From assembly GCF_900601905.1 (NCBI RefSeq), contig NZ_UWFA01000505.1, positions 186,001 through 250,000 on the forward strand: DNA of 64,000 bases. The letters are read 5' to 3'. The translations under genes and the position numbers were made by a program. Positions 8,021 through 16,848 of the stretch are shown here, in pieces; position 1 is the first letter of the stretch, and the number at the start of each line of letters is the position of its first letter. The notes beneath the pieces were generated by a model. The model was not told the origin of the DNA, did no database searches, and saw nothing but the letters and a program-made list of their open reading frames with translations. This DNA is from Pseudomonas viridiflava (GTDB lineage: Bacteria > Pseudomonadota > Gammaproteobacteria > Pseudomonadales > Pseudomonadaceae).

Positions 8021-8776
8021 ATGACTCAGATCGCCCGCATTCGCGACACAGCATCCGACCGCCGCCTTCAGGCTGAACGCCTGACCGGCGCCCATGCCTT
8101 GCAGGAAGCACAGGCCCTGCGATTCACGGTTTTCAGTGGCGAGTTCAATGCCAAGCTCAAAGGCGCCGACCAGGGCCTGGACATGGACGACTACGACGTG
8201 CACTGCGCGCACATCGGCGTACGTGACCTCAACACCGGCAAGCTGGTCGCCACCACCCGTCTACTGGATCACAAGGCCGCCACCACCATCGGCCGTTTCT
8301 ACAGCGAAGAAGAATTCAGCCTGCACGGCCTTGGCCATCTGCAAGGTCCGATCCTGGAACTGGGTCGCACCTGCGTGGACCCTGAATACCGCAATGGCGG
8401 GACCATCGCCGTGCTGTGGAGCGAACTGGCCGAGATCCTCAACGAAGGCCATTACAGCTACCTGATGGGTTGCGCGAGCATCCCGATGCAGGACGGCGGC
8501 ATTCAGGCCCACGCCATCATGCAGCGCTTGCGCGAGCGTTATCTGTGCAACGAAAACCTGCGCGCCGAGCCAAAGAACCCGCTGCCCGCCATGGACCTGC
8601 CCAACAACGTCATCTGCGAAATGCCGCCATTGCTCAAAGCCTACATGCGCCTGGGTGCGAAGATTTGCGGCGAGCCATGCTGGGATGAGGATTTCCAGGT
8701 TGCCGACGTATTCATCCTGCTCAAGCGCGACGAGTTGTGCCCACGTTACGCCCGGCACTTCAAGGCAGCAGTGTGA
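8021..8776 (+). CDS. olsB: L-ornithine N-alpha-acyltransferase (3-hydroxyacyl transfer)
   Basis: A 251-residue GNAT-like acyltransferase that moves a 3-hydroxyacyl group from ACP to ornithine, giving lyso-ornithine lipid, the first step of ornithine-lipid synthesis. Visible family marks are EAQALRFTVFSGEFNAKL near the N-terminus, ELGRTCVDPEYRNGG, YLMGCASIPM and the C-terminal ADVFILLKRDEL. The stop TGA overlaps the olsA start (TGATG), so the two steps are translationally coupled. A Pho-box-like repeat upstream fits induction when phospholipid phosphate is scarce. Confidence 0.93.
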   Translation: MTQIARIRDTASDRRLQAERLTGAHALQEAQALRFTVFSGEFNAKLKGADQGLDMDDYDVHCAHIGVRDLNTGKLVATTRLLDHKAATTIGRFYSEEEFSLHGLGHLQGPILELGRTCVDPEYRNGGTIAVLWSELAEILNEGHYSYLMGCASIPMQDGGIQAHAIMQRLRERYLCNENLRAEPKNPLPAMDLPNNVICEMPPLLKAYMRLGAKICGEPCWDEDFQVADVFILLKRDELCPRYARHFKAAV

Positions 8777-9615
8777 TGAGCCGGTTACGCGGCTACGCCC
8801 GAGTCGCCCGGGTGCTGCTGGTGATCGCACTGGGCCTGAGCATTGCGGGCGCCTTTGCTTGCATGGAGCGCCTGAAGATCGGTCACTCCATGGCTCGTCG
8901 CCAGCGCTGGAGCCGTTGGTTCATGGCGCGTCTGACGGCGGCGTTACCGTTTCGCGTGACCATCAGCGGCCAACTGCCTCGCCAGCCGATGCTGTGGGTC
9001 AGCAATCATGTGTCATGGACCGACATTCCCCTGCTGGGCATGCTCGCTCCGCTGTCGTTTCTGTCCAAGGCCGAAGTGCGCACCTGGCCGGTCGCGGGCT
9101 GGTTGGCGTTAAAGGCCGGCACGCTGTTTATCCGCCGTGGTGCAGGCGACAGCCGCCTGATTCAAAAACAGATGGGCAATCACCTGCAGCAGAACAACGC
9201 ACTGGTGATTTTCCCCGAAGGCACCACCACTGACGGCACCGGGCTGCGTACCTTCCACGGGCGTTTGATGTCCAGTGCGATTGATAGCGGCGTGATGATG
9301 CAACCGGTGGCGATTGCGTATTCCCGAGACGGCAAACCAGACCCCATCGCGCCTTTCATTGGCGATGACGACCTGCTCTCGCACCTGCGTCGACTGTTCG
9401 CCAATGAGCAAGGTGATGTGCACATCCAGTTGCTGACGCCGATTGCCACTCAAGGCAAAGAGCGCGCTGCGCTGGCCTATGAAGCGCAACAGGCGGTACA
9501 GGTTGCGCTATTCGGCGAACCGCCTGCCACCGCTGAAACGCCAACCGCAGAAAAGCCCGTGGTGATTGCCAAGCCTCAGTCGACTGAAAGCCCGCGTTCG
9601 GCCAGAGCAGCCTGA
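8776..9615 (+). CDS. olsA: Lyso-ornithine lipid O-acyltransferase
   Basis: A 279-residue PlsC-family acyltransferase that adds the second acyl chain to lyso-ornithine lipid at the inner membrane. An N-terminal transmembrane segment (residues 9-29) is followed by motif NHVSWTD (77-83) and FPEGTTTDG (from 146). The C-terminus is a Pro/Ala/Glu-rich tail (PPATAETPTAEKP) not needed for the fold. The ATG at 8776 shares its A with the olsB stop codon. The last 40 bases overlap the convergent acpH gene. Confidence 0.92.
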   Translation: MSRLRGYARVARVLLVIALGLSIAGAFACMERLKIGHSMARRQRWSRWFMARLTAALPFRVTISGQLPRQPMLWVSNHVSWTDIPLLGMLAPLSFLSKAEVRTWPVAGWLALKAGTLFIRRGAGDSRLIQKQMGNHLQQNNALVIFPEGTTTDGTGLRTFHGRLMSSAIDSGVMMQPVAIAYSRDGKPDPIAPFIGDDDLLSHLRRLFANEQGDVHIQLLTPIATQGKERAALAYEAQQAVQVALFGEPPATAETPTAEKPVVIAKPQSTESPRSARAA

Positions 9616-10172
9616 GAAAAATCCTGCAACAACGGATAAAACTCGGCGAAGTCAGTACTCAGGGATTGGTAGAGCTCATGCAGTTCGTGCATGACGCCCG
9701 CCAACCCCTGAGGCCGTGACAGGCGCCGGGAAATCCCCATTAGCACCTGCTCCAGCACGGCAAACTCCTGATACGAACCCAGCCAGTCCTGAGCCGCCAT
9801 GCGCGGTGCAATCAGCGCCAGGCGCTCGGGCAACTCGGGTTCGGCAGCCAGCACGCGGTACACCTTGTCGGTGAACGCCGCGAGCGGAATGTCCGCATAC
9901 ATCTCCCAGTCCCTGGCCAGGCAATGGTCGAAAAACACGTCCAGCACGATGCCCGCATACCGTCGCCGCTCACTGGGGAAACGGGCAAGGGATTGTTTGA
10001 TCAGCGGATGGCTGTCGGTAAAGGCATCGATGCTGCGGTGCAGCTGGATCGCCTGGGCCAGCTCGTGCGGAAAACGTCCGGCCACAGGCCCTTTGACGAA
10101 ATCGCCATACAGACTGCCGAGTAATTGCGCCGGACGCTGGCCGCCAAGGTGCAGATGAGCAAGGTAATTCAT
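9576..10172 (-). CDS. acpH: Acyl carrier protein phosphodiesterase
   Basis: A 198-residue ACP hydrolase starting MNYLAHLHLGG. It removes the 4'-phosphopantetheine arm from holo-ACP. The family is recognised from LLGSLYGDFVKGP, IQLHRSIDAFTDSHP and YAGIVLDVFFDHCLARDW, where His and Asp residues form the metal site. It converges on olsA with a 40-base coding overlap, so transcription of one gene could interfere with the other. Both genes touch acyl-ACP metabolism, which may be coincidental. Confidence 0.9.
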   Translation of the reverse strand: MNYLAHLHLGGQRPAQLLGSLYGDFVKGPVAGRFPHELAQAIQLHRSIDAFTDSHPLIKQSLARFPSERRRYAGIVLDVFFDHCLARDWEMYADIPLAAFTDKVYRVLAAEPELPERLALIAPRMAAQDWLGSYQEFAVLEQVLMGISRRLSRPQGLAGVMHELHELYQSLSTDFAEFYPLLQDFSQAALAERGLSVD

Positions 10173-10207
10173 GGCGCCCAGCCTACGCCGAATTGCCCGC
10201 CAGGCAA

Positions 10208-10313
10208 ATATCGATATAACCCGATATAGCGTTTTGCCCTATCCTCAGCAGAAAATCATATTTGTATATCGCGAAATACAGATATAAAGTTCGCCCCATC
10301 GCGATATAGCGCT
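10208..10313. promoter_or_regulatory. Array of CGATATA half-sites upstream of the ArsR-family gene
   Basis: CGATATA occurs at 10212-10218, 10222-10228 and 10302-10308, in the opposite orientation at 10265-10271, and as AGATATA at 10280-10286. The arrangement is typical of a winged-helix repressor operator and lies just upstream of the ArsR-family start at 10334. Binding by that regulator is inferred from position. Confidence 0.55.
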
Positions 10314-10333
10314 AGACCCATATTGAGAACGAC

Positions 10334-10648
10334 ATGCCTATCGACCTCGACGAAATTATAAAAGCCCTGGCTCACCCGGTCCGCCGCGACATTCTCGTGT
10401 GGCTCAAAGACCCGCTGACCTGCTTCCCGGACCAGACCCATTCGACGGAAAACGGCGTCTGCGCTGGGCAGATCGACCAGCGTGCCGGGCTTTCGCAATC
10501 CACGGTGTCCGCGCACCTGGCGACCTTGCAGCGTGCTGGGCTGATCACCAGCAAAAAGGTCGGGCAATGGAGCTTCTTTCGGCGCAATGAAGAGGCGATT
10601 CAGGCCTTTATTAAAGCGCTGGTGCTGGAGCTAAGCCCACCGGTTTGA
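10334..10648 (+). CDS. ArsR-family winged-helix regulator
   Basis: A 104-residue regulator: DEIIKALAHPVRRDILVWLK, recognition helix AGLSQSTVSAHLATLQRAGL, then a beta-wing (SKKVGQWSFFRRNE). A Cys pair flanks an insertion (TCFPDQ, GVCAGQ) that could be a redox or thiol-reactive sensor rather than a classical CxC metal site. It heads the gene order regulator-MFS-ene reductase, which I recall being conserved in Pseudomonas. Its likely role is repression of the two downstream genes and itself until an electrophile reacts with it; that mechanism is inference. Confidence 0.85.
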   Translation: MPIDLDEIIKALAHPVRRDILVWLKDPLTCFPDQTHSTENGVCAGQIDQRAGLSQSTVSAHLATLQRAGLITSKKVGQWSFFRRNEEAIQAFIKALVLELSPPV

Positions 10649-10662
10649 AAATCCACAGATCC

Positions 10663-10752
10663 CCTGTGGGAGCGGTGCTTGCCCGCGATACAGGCGCCAT
10701 GGTTTCCAAAGAGATCACCCAAACCTTATCGCGGGCAAGCACCTCCCACAGG
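10663..10752. repeat. REP pair (BIME-like)
   Basis: CCTGTGGGAGCGGTGCTTGC and GCGGGCAAGCACCTCCCACAGG face each other across about 50 bases, between the ArsR-family and MFS genes. As RNA it would form a long hairpin inside the presumed operon and could attenuate or stabilise parts of the transcript. Confidence 0.8.
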
Positions 10753-10792
10753 ATTCGCGCTGCCTTCCACTACTTCATAAAGGAGACGACCA

Positions 10793-11959
10793 GTGCCTCT
10801 TTCACTGTTTATTTTGGCCCTAAGCGCCTTCGCCATCGGCACCACCGAATTCGTCATCATGGGCCTGCTGCCAGATGTCGCGGCGGACCTCGGCGTTTCG
10901 ATCCCCGGCGCTGGATGGCTGGTGACCGGCTATGCGCTGGGCGTCGCCATTGGTGCGCCGTTCATGGCCATGGCGACCGCCAGGCTGCCGCGCAAGGCCG
11001 CGTTGGTGACGCTGATGGGCGTTTTCATTGTCGGTAACCTGTTGTGCGCCATCGCCAGCGATTACAACCTGCTGATGTTCGCCCGTGTGGTCACCGCCCT
11101 GTGCCACGGTGCGTTCTTCGGCATCGGTTCGGTGGTCGCCGCAGGCCTGGTCCCGGCCAATCGTCGCGCCTCTGCCGTGGCCCTGATGTTCACTGGCCTG
11201 ACCCTGGCCAACGTGCTGGGCGTGCCCTTGGGTACGGCGCTGGGTCAATACGCTGGCTGGCGTTCGACCTTCTGGGCAGTGACCGTGATCGGCGTTATCG
11301 CGCTGATTGGCCTGATCCGCTTCCTGCCGACCAATCGCGAGGAAATGAAGCTCGATATGCGCGCCGAACTGGCCTCGCTCAAAGGTGCGGGCATCTGGTT
11401 ATCGCTGAGCATGACCGCGCTGTTTTCCGCCTCGATGTTCACCCTCTTCACTTATGTCGCACCGCTGCTGGGTGAAGTGACAGGCGTCTCGCCGAACGGC
11501 ATCACCTGGACCCTGCTGTTGATCGGCCTCGGCCTGACGGTAGGCAACGTGATCGGCGGCAAGCTGGCCGACCGGCGTCTGGCGGCAACCCTGATTGGCG
11601 TGTTCATCGCCATGGCGGTGGTGTCCACGGCGTTGAGCTGGACCAGCGTCGCGCTGATCCCGACAGAGATCACCCTGTTCCTCTGGGCCACCGCCGCCTT
11701 CGCCGCCGTGCCCGCGCTGCAGATCAATGTGGTGACCTTCGGCAAGGACGCTCCGAACCTGGTGTCGACCCTCAATATCGGCGCGTTCAACGTCGGCAAC
11801 GCATTGGGCGCCTGGGTCGGTGGCAGCGTCATCGCCCATGGTTTGGGCCTGACCAGCGTTCCTCTGGCGGCGGGCGCCCTGGCTGTGCTGGCACTGATCG
11901 TGACCCTGATTACTTTTCGCCAGAACGGCAACCCCGATCTGGCTCCTGCCATTAACTGA
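10793..11959 (+). CDS. MFS drug/sugar efflux transporter (AraJ/Cml-like, DHA1)
   Basis: A 388-residue, 12-helix major facilitator of the drug:H+ antiporter type. TTEFVIMGLLPDVAADL opens helix 1, and GARxRxP-like RLPRKAAL follows helix 2. The later RADRR-like GGKLADRRLAATL marks the mirrored loop of the second half. The start is GTG at 10793, with AAGGAG seven bases upstream. It lies between the ArsR-family gene and the ene reductase, so a role in exporting a reactive or xenobiotic compound is inferred. The substrate is unknown. Confidence 0.85.
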   Translation: MPLSLFILALSAFAIGTTEFVIMGLLPDVAADLGVSIPGAGWLVTGYALGVAIGAPFMAMATARLPRKAALVTLMGVFIVGNLLCAIASDYNLLMFARVVTALCHGAFFGIGSVVAAGLVPANRRASAVALMFTGLTLANVLGVPLGTALGQYAGWRSTFWAVTVIGVIALIGLIRFLPTNREEMKLDMRAELASLKGAGIWLSLSMTALFSASMFTLFTYVAPLLGEVTGVSPNGITWTLLLIGLGLTVGNVIGGKLADRRLAATLIGVFIAMAVVSTALSWTSVALIPTEITLFLWATAAFAAVPALQINVVTFGKDAPNLVSTLNIGAFNVGNALGAWVGGSVIAHGLGLTSVPLAAGALAVLALIVTLITFRQNGNPDLAPAIN

Positions 11960-11980
11960 TGATTCAAGAGGATTTGCCGC

Positions 11981-13030
11981 ATGACGACTATCTTTGACCC
12001 GATTACCCTGGGCGATCTGCAACTGTCCAACCGCATCATCATGGCCCCGCTGACCCGCTGCCGCGCCGACGCCGGTCGTGTACCCAACGCGATGATGGCC
12101 GAGTACTACGTGCAGCGCGCTTCCGCAGGCCTGATCCTGAGCGAAGCCACCTCGGTTACGCCGATGGGTGTGGGCTATCCGGACACTCCGGGCATCTGGT
12201 CCAACGACCAGGTGCGTGGCTGGAGCAACATCACCAAAGCGGTCCACGCCGCTGGCGGCAAAATCGCCCTGCAACTGTGGCATGTGGGGCGCATTTCCCA
12301 TCCTTCGTACCTCGACGGCGAAACCCCGGTTGCGCCGAGCGCGATCAAGCCTGATGGCCATGTCAGCCTGGTTCGTCCACTGGCCGACTACGTCACGCCC
12401 CGCGCGCTGGAGCTGGCAGAAATTGCCGACGTAGTGGACGCTTTTCGTATCGGCGCGGAAAACGCCAAGGCTGCAGGTTTCGACGCGGTGGAAATCCACG
12501 GCGCCAACGGTTACCTGCTCGACCAGTTCCTGCAGACCAGCACTAACCAGCGCACCGATCTGTATGGCGGCTCGGTGGAAAACCGTGCCCGCCTGATGCT
12601 TGAAGTGGTGGATGCCGTGATCGAAGTCTGGGGCGCTGGCCGCGTGGGCCTGCACTTGTCCCCACGGGCCGATCTTCACGAGATGGGCGATGAAAACCTG
12701 TCCGAGACTTTCGGTTACGTGGCAGCAGAAATGGGAAAGCGCGGCATCGCGTTCATCTGTGCGCGGGAACGTGAAGCAGGCGACAGCATTGGCCCACAGT
12801 TGAAAAAGGCCTTCGGCGGCGCCTACATCGCCAATGAAAAGTTCACCAAGGAAAGCGCCAACGCCTCGCTGGCCAACGGCTGGGCTGACGCAGTGGCCTT
12901 TGGTGTGCCATTTATCGCCAACCCGGACCTGCCTGCCCGCCTGCAACAGGACGCGCCGCTGAACGAAGCACATCCGGAAACCTTCTACGCCAAGGGGCCG
13001 GTGGGTTATATCGATTATCCGGTGTTGTAG
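11981..13030 (+). CDS. xenB: Old Yellow Enzyme-family ene reductase (xenobiotic reductase B/NemA type)
   Basis: A 349-residue FMN- and NAD(P)H-dependent reductase of activated C=C bonds, nitroesters and N-ethylmaleimide-like electrophiles. The OYE marks are LSNRIIMAPLTRCRA, LQLWHVGRISHPSY, the substrate/FMN site EIHGANGYLLDQFLQ, TNQRTDLYGGSVENRARL, and the C-terminal ADAVAFGVPFIANPDLP. It starts 21 bases after the MFS gene, consistent with one operon. Close relatives in P. fluorescens and P. putida (XenB) denitrate nitroglycerin; the exact substrate range here is not readable from sequence. Confidence 0.9.
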   Translation: MTTIFDPITLGDLQLSNRIIMAPLTRCRADAGRVPNAMMAEYYVQRASAGLILSEATSVTPMGVGYPDTPGIWSNDQVRGWSNITKAVHAAGGKIALQLWHVGRISHPSYLDGETPVAPSAIKPDGHVSLVRPLADYVTPRALELAEIADVVDAFRIGAENAKAAGFDAVEIHGANGYLLDQFLQTSTNQRTDLYGGSVENRARLMLEVVDAVIEVWGAGRVGLHLSPRADLHEMGDENLSETFGYVAAEMGKRGIAFICAREREAGDSIGPQLKKAFGGAYIANEKFTKESANASLANGWADAVAFGVPFIANPDLPARLQQDAPLNEAHPETFYAKGPVGYIDYPVL

Positions 13031-13052
13031 GGGCTTCGCGAGCTGCAACCAA

Positions 13053-13145
13053 CCGTAGGAGCGGCTTCAGCCGCGAGGCGTTATTACCGACAACACAGAT
13101 GCTGTGGATGTAACGACCTTTTGGCGGCTAAAGCCGCTCCTACGG
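13053..13145. repeat. REP pair (BIME-like)
   Basis: CCGTAGGAGCGGCTTCAGCC and GGCTAAAGCCGCTCCTACGG face each other between convergent genes. This is the GTAGGAGCGGC subtype. Confidence 0.85.
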
Positions 13146-13152
13146 CTGGAAA

Positions 13153-14010
13153 TTACCGGCGCGCGTTGATCTGCTGCGACAGGTTCTGAACCTGGCTCTG
13201 CAAGGTGCTGATGTTGCGCGTCATTTGTGCACGGAAGGCGTCGAACTCAGCGGTGTTGCTGCTCGCCGCTGCTGGGGCCGGACGATTTTCCTGTTCGCTT
13301 TTGAGCACGATCAGGTCTTGTTCCAGACGCTCGATGGCCGCACTCGGGTTGCCCTGCTTCTTCAACGCGGCCACGTCGGCATTCAGGCTTTTGAGCTGCG
13401 TGTCGATTTTCTCCTGCTCGCCCTGTGCAGCCTTGGTATCCGGGACCGCCGACTTGAGGGCTGCCAGCTCGGAGCCGAGGGCTTTCAACTGTTCCTGAAG
13501 CTGAGTGGTGCTGGCCTGTTGCTGGCTCGCCTGGGTGGCGACCTGCTCGACACGCTGTTGCAACGTCGCTTGCTGCCCTACCGCACCTTCCTGCAGTTTG
13601 TCCTGATCTGCCAACTGATCCTCGATGAGTTTGATGCGCTGCTTGAGCGCCTCGCCGTCGACCACGACCGATTCAGTTGCTACCACCTTGCCGGAAATAT
13701 CCTGCAGACGACCGGCTGCTTCTTCGCTGATCCGCGCAAAGCTTTCCTGGGTCGCGACCAGCTGCTGTTCCATCAGGGAAATCTGCTGAAAGCTCCACCA
13801 GCCCAGCCCACAGAACGCGATGACCAGCGCGCCAACCAGCGCCCATAACGGCCCGGTGCTCGCTGCCTTGACCTTCACCACCGGCGTGTCGCGGGAATAG
13901 ACAGTGGTGCGCTTGCGCGCAGCCTTGGTGGACGGCGCGAAGTCGTCTTCATCATCCTTGGCGCTGAGATTCGGAACGTCATCGACGTCGTCGTAAGGAT
14001 CGTTACGCAT
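13153..14010 (-). CDS. Single-pass inner-membrane coiled-coil protein, function unknown
   Basis: A 285-residue protein. The acidic cytoplasmic N-terminus (DDVDDVPNLSAKDDEDDF) is followed by a basic stretch, one transmembrane helix (about residues 54-73, PLWALVGALVIAFCGLGWW) and a long periplasmic heptad-rich coiled coil of Gln/Ala/Leu repeats to the C-terminus. No catalytic motif is seen. Such proteins are often mislabelled ATPases. A scaffold or tether between membrane and cell wall is the most that can be suggested. Confidence 0.8.
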   Translation of the reverse strand: MRNDPYDDVDDVPNLSAKDDEDDFAPSTKAARKRTTVYSRDTPVVKVKAASTGPLWALVGALVIAFCGLGWWSFQQISLMEQQLVATQESFARISEEAAGRLQDISGKVVATESVVVDGEALKQRIKLIEDQLADQDKLQEGAVGQQATLQQRVEQVATQASQQQASTTQLQEQLKALGSELAALKSAVPDTKAAQGEQEKIDTQLKSLNADVAALKKQGNPSAAIERLEQDLIVLKSEQENRPAPAAASSNTAEFDAFRAQMTRNISTLQSQVQNLSQQINARR

Positions 14011-14088
14011 GAGGAACCCTTTGTGAAACCGTGATGTTGACTGCTTGAAGTGGCCGAGTATAACCGCTGTATCCGCCTGCTATGGCGC

Positions 14089-15081
14089 TCAGCCGTTTTG
14101 TTGTGCTCCCCACCAGTCGCAAAACTCGTCCAGCGCCGCCCAGAGACTGACGTGAGGCTGATAGTCCAGATACTGCTGCGCACGGCTGATATCCAGGGTG
14201 AAGTCGCGGCTCATGACCTGCATCCCGAGACGGGTCAGCGTAGGCTCAGGTCGCCCCGGCCAGAGCAGGCAGGCTCCCTCATTGATAGCTGCCGCCGTGT
14301 AGCCCAGGCCGTAGGAACGATACCGCGTGACGTGTGGCAATTGCATGCGGCGCATGACGTAATTCACGCCATCCCACACCGGTACCGGTGCGCCGTTGCT
14401 GATGTTGTACGCCTTGCCCAGTGCCGAACTGCCGGCCAGCAGGCTGCTGAGCATGGCCTGATTGAGATTGTCGACGCTGGTGAAATCGACTTTATTCAGG
14501 CCATTGCCGATGATCGACAAACGCTTGTTGCGCTGCATTCTCAGCAGCCGCGGGAAGATGCTGGTGTCGCCCGCTCCGGTCACGAAGCGCGGACGCAGGG
14601 CGATGACCTCCAGGCCGAATTCCTGGGCGCCAAACACCTTTTGCTCGGCCAGGTATTTAGTGGCCGCGTAGTGATTATTGAAACGCCTGGGCACTTGATC
14701 TTCCTTGATGTTCAGGTGCGAGCGGCCGTCGAAGTAAATCGAAGGCGAAGACAAATGCACCAGTCGTCGAACCCGCTGCTTTAGGCAGGCCTCGACCACG
14801 TTCTCGGTGACTTGCACATTGCCCAGAATGAAATCCTGCTTGCGCCCCCAGACGCCCACGGCCCCGGCGCAATGCACCACCGCGTCGACGTCACGGCACA
14901 GCTCACGGACCAGATCAGGGTCGATCAAGTCGCCCTGCACGAACTCGGCACCGCGCCTTACCAGGTGATCAACACCCGTCGCGCGACGCCCGTTGACCCG
15001 AACGCTGAACCCCTGCTCAAGGGCAAAACGCGCGAAGCGTCCGCCTATGAAGCCGCTTGCGCCGGTGACCAGAATCTTCAT
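14089..15081 (-). CDS. NAD(P)-dependent epimerase/3-beta-hydroxysteroid dehydrogenase-like SDR
   Basis: A 330-residue extended short-chain dehydrogenase. The Rossmann nucleotide motif is MKILVTGASGFIGGRFARF, the active-site serine region is VHLSSPSIYFDG, and the catalytic YxxxK is YAATK in NNHYAATKYLAEQK. The C-terminal substrate domain ends with RAQQYLDYQPHVSLWAALDE. ATG 15081 has GGAG upstream; the frame is open further to 15171 but without a good start. The substrate could be a nucleotide sugar or a terpenoid/sterol-like alcohol; nothing nearby decides. Confidence 0.82.
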   Translation of the reverse strand: MKILVTGASGFIGGRFARFALEQGFSVRVNGRRATGVDHLVRRGAEFVQGDLIDPDLVRELCRDVDAVVHCAGAVGVWGRKQDFILGNVQVTENVVEACLKQRVRRLVHLSSPSIYFDGRSHLNIKEDQVPRRFNNHYAATKYLAEQKVFGAQEFGLEVIALRPRFVTGAGDTSIFPRLLRMQRNKRLSIIGNGLNKVDFTSVDNLNQAMLSSLLAGSSALGKAYNISNGAPVPVWDGVNYVMRRMQLPHVTRYRSYGLGYTAAAINEGACLLWPGRPEPTLTRLGMQVMSRDFTLDISRAQQYLDYQPHVSLWAALDEFCDWWGAQQNG

Positions 15082-15119
15082 GTACCGCTCCGTTACAGAT
15101 TTGTTTACGTTGACCTTGT

Positions 15120-15202
15120 TGGAGCGAGGCTTGCCCGCGAAGAACGCTGACGCGCTCTGTCTGACAATCACAGCGCCTGCATCGCGGGCAAGCTCGGCTC
15201 CA
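15120..15202. repeat. REP pair (BIME-like)
   Basis: TGGAGCGAGGCTTGCCCGCG and CGCGGGCAAGCTCGGCTCCA bound a short spacer upstream of the epimerase gene and downstream of argP. Confidence 0.85.
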
Positions 15203-15226
15203 TCAAATCATGCTTCAACCTGACGC

Positions 15227-16126
15227 TCACTTCGCCGCCAGCGGCACCAACCATTGCCCGGCCTGCTGCGCCAGATGCTCGGTCAGGCGCGTCAGCAATT
15301 GCCCACCGTTGCGCCAATGATGCCAGTACAGCGGCACATCAACGGGGTTGTCAGGAGCCAGTTCCACCAATGTGCCGCGCTGCAATTGTTCGCGCACCTG
15401 AATCTCGGGCACCAGGCCCCAGGCAACTCCCGCTTCGGTCATGCGCAGAAAACCCTCGGAAGATGGGCACAGATGATGCTCAAAACCACCCGTGACCCCA
15501 AGTGACACCAGATAACGATGCTGCAACAAATCATCCGGGCCGAATACCAACGCGGGTACCCGGGCCAGCCGTGATGGCTCAAATCCGTCGGGGAAATGGC
15601 GAGCCACGAAAGCCGGGCTGGCCAACCCACGATAGCGCATCGCGCCCAGTAACTGGCTTCTTGCCCCGGCAACCGGTCGCTCGCTGCCACACAGACAGGC
15701 AGCCACCTCGCCAGCACGCATGCGTTTGAGGCCGACGTCCTGATCCTCCACGACCAGATCCAGCAACAGATTGTTCTGCGCGCAAAAATCGCCGATCGCC
15801 GAGGCCCACCAGGTTGCCAGACTGTCGGCATTCAACGCGATGCGCAGCCGCTCCGGCATGCCCTCTTCGTCCAGGGCAGGCACTTGGCTTTGCAGGTCTC
15901 GCTCCAGCAGGCGGACCTGCTGCACATGGTTGAGCAGTCTGCGACCGATGTCCGTCGGGCTCGGCGGAGTGGCACGGATCAGCACTGGCTGGCCGATGCG
16001 AGCTTCGAGCAGCTTGATCCTTTGCGACACGGCCGATTGCGACAGCCCCAACACTTGAGCAGCGCGTTCGAAACCGGCCTGCTCGATGACTGCCGCCAGA
16101 GCGGAAAGCAATTTATAGTCGAACAT
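15227..16126 (-). CDS. argP: LysR-family regulator ArgP (IciA)
   Basis: A 299-residue LysR-type regulator with N-terminal helix-turn-helix FERAAQVLGLSQSAVSQRIK and an effector-binding domain ending WHHWRNGGQLLTRLTEHLAQQ. In the family, ArgP senses lysine and arginine and activates the divergent exporter gene argO. Here too it lies head to head with an argO/lysE-type gene, 106 bases apart. The gene order argP-argO-sodB-bifA fits what I recall of Pseudomonas chromosomes. Confidence 0.9.
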   Translation of the reverse strand: MFDYKLLSALAAVIEQAGFERAAQVLGLSQSAVSQRIKLLEARIGQPVLIRATPPSPTDIGRRLLNHVQQVRLLERDLQSQVPALDEEGMPERLRIALNADSLATWWASAIGDFCAQNNLLLDLVVEDQDVGLKRMRAGEVAACLCGSERPVAGARSQLLGAMRYRGLASPAFVARHFPDGFEPSRLARVPALVFGPDDLLQHRYLVSLGVTGGFEHHLCPSSEGFLRMTEAGVAWGLVPEIQVREQLQRGTLVELAPDNPVDVPLYWHHWRNGGQLLTRLTEHLAQQAGQWLVPLAAK

Positions 16127-16232
16127 CAGTTTCTCTAATGAGCGATCAGGAATATTGGTTTTTCTTATACTCCGCAGCCGACCATGATGCCAGCCAATCC
16201 TGAAAGTCGATCAACCATACGGAGTACGTTTC

Positions 16233-16835
16233 ATGTGGCAGAGCTATCTCAATGGGCTGTTGGTGGCCGCCGGGCTGATCATGGCCATCGGCACGCAAAA
16301 CGCCTTTGTTCTGGCCCAGGGCTTGCGCCGCGAACATCATTTGCCGGTGGCGATGTTGTGCATCGTCTGCGATGTCTTGCTGGTGGCAGCCGGAGTGTTC
16401 GGGCTGGCCACTCTGCTGGCGCAAAATCCGATCTTGCTGGCGGTCGCGCGTTGGGGCGGGGTAATTTTTCTACTCTGGTACGGCAGCCAGGCGTTGCGCC
16501 GTGCCTGCTCCCGGCAAAGCCTGCAGCAGAGTGACGCCGTCGGCCAACGTTCGCGCCGCGCTGTGTTGCTCAGCGCGCTGGCCGTCACACTGCTCAACCC
16601 GCACGTTTATATTGATACCGTATTGCTGATCGGCTCCCTCGGCGCGCAACAGACAGTGCCCGGTGCTTATGTGGTCGGCGCGGCGAGTGCGTCATTGTTG
16701 TGGTTCACCACCCTGGCTGTCGCCGCCGCGTGGCTGGCCCCCTGGCTCGCACGCCCCGCTACCTGGCGCCTGCTGGACCTGATGGTGGCGGTGATGATGT
16801 TCACCGTGGCGGCGCAATTGGTGCGGGCTGGATGA
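16233..16835 (+). CDS. argO: LysE/ArgO-family basic amino acid exporter
   Basis: A 200-residue membrane protein with five or six helices. The LysE family signature MAIGTQNAFVLAQGLRRE lies near the N-terminus and LLNPHVYIDTVLLIGS in the middle. It exports arginine and/or lysine from the cytoplasm and protects against toxic accumulation or analogues. It is divergent from argP, which should activate it. Length and motif spacing match E. coli ArgO. Which of lysine or arginine is preferred cannot be read from the sequence. Confidence 0.9.
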   Translation: MWQSYLNGLLVAAGLIMAIGTQNAFVLAQGLRREHHLPVAMLCIVCDVLLVAAGVFGLATLLAQNPILLAVARWGGVIFLLWYGSQALRRACSRQSLQQSDAVGQRSRRAVLLSALAVTLLNPHVYIDTVLLIGSLGAQQTVPGAYVVGAASASLLWFTTLAVAAAWLAPWLARPATWRLLDLMVAVMMFTVAAQLVRAG

Positions 16836-16848
16836 GGTGATGTGAACG

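Noticed and set aside
11399..13048. A 549-codon minus-strand open frame over the MFS and ene reductase genes
   Set aside because: It spans two clear plus-strand genes in GC-rich DNA and has low-complexity His/Gln/Gly content; there is no recognisable domain.
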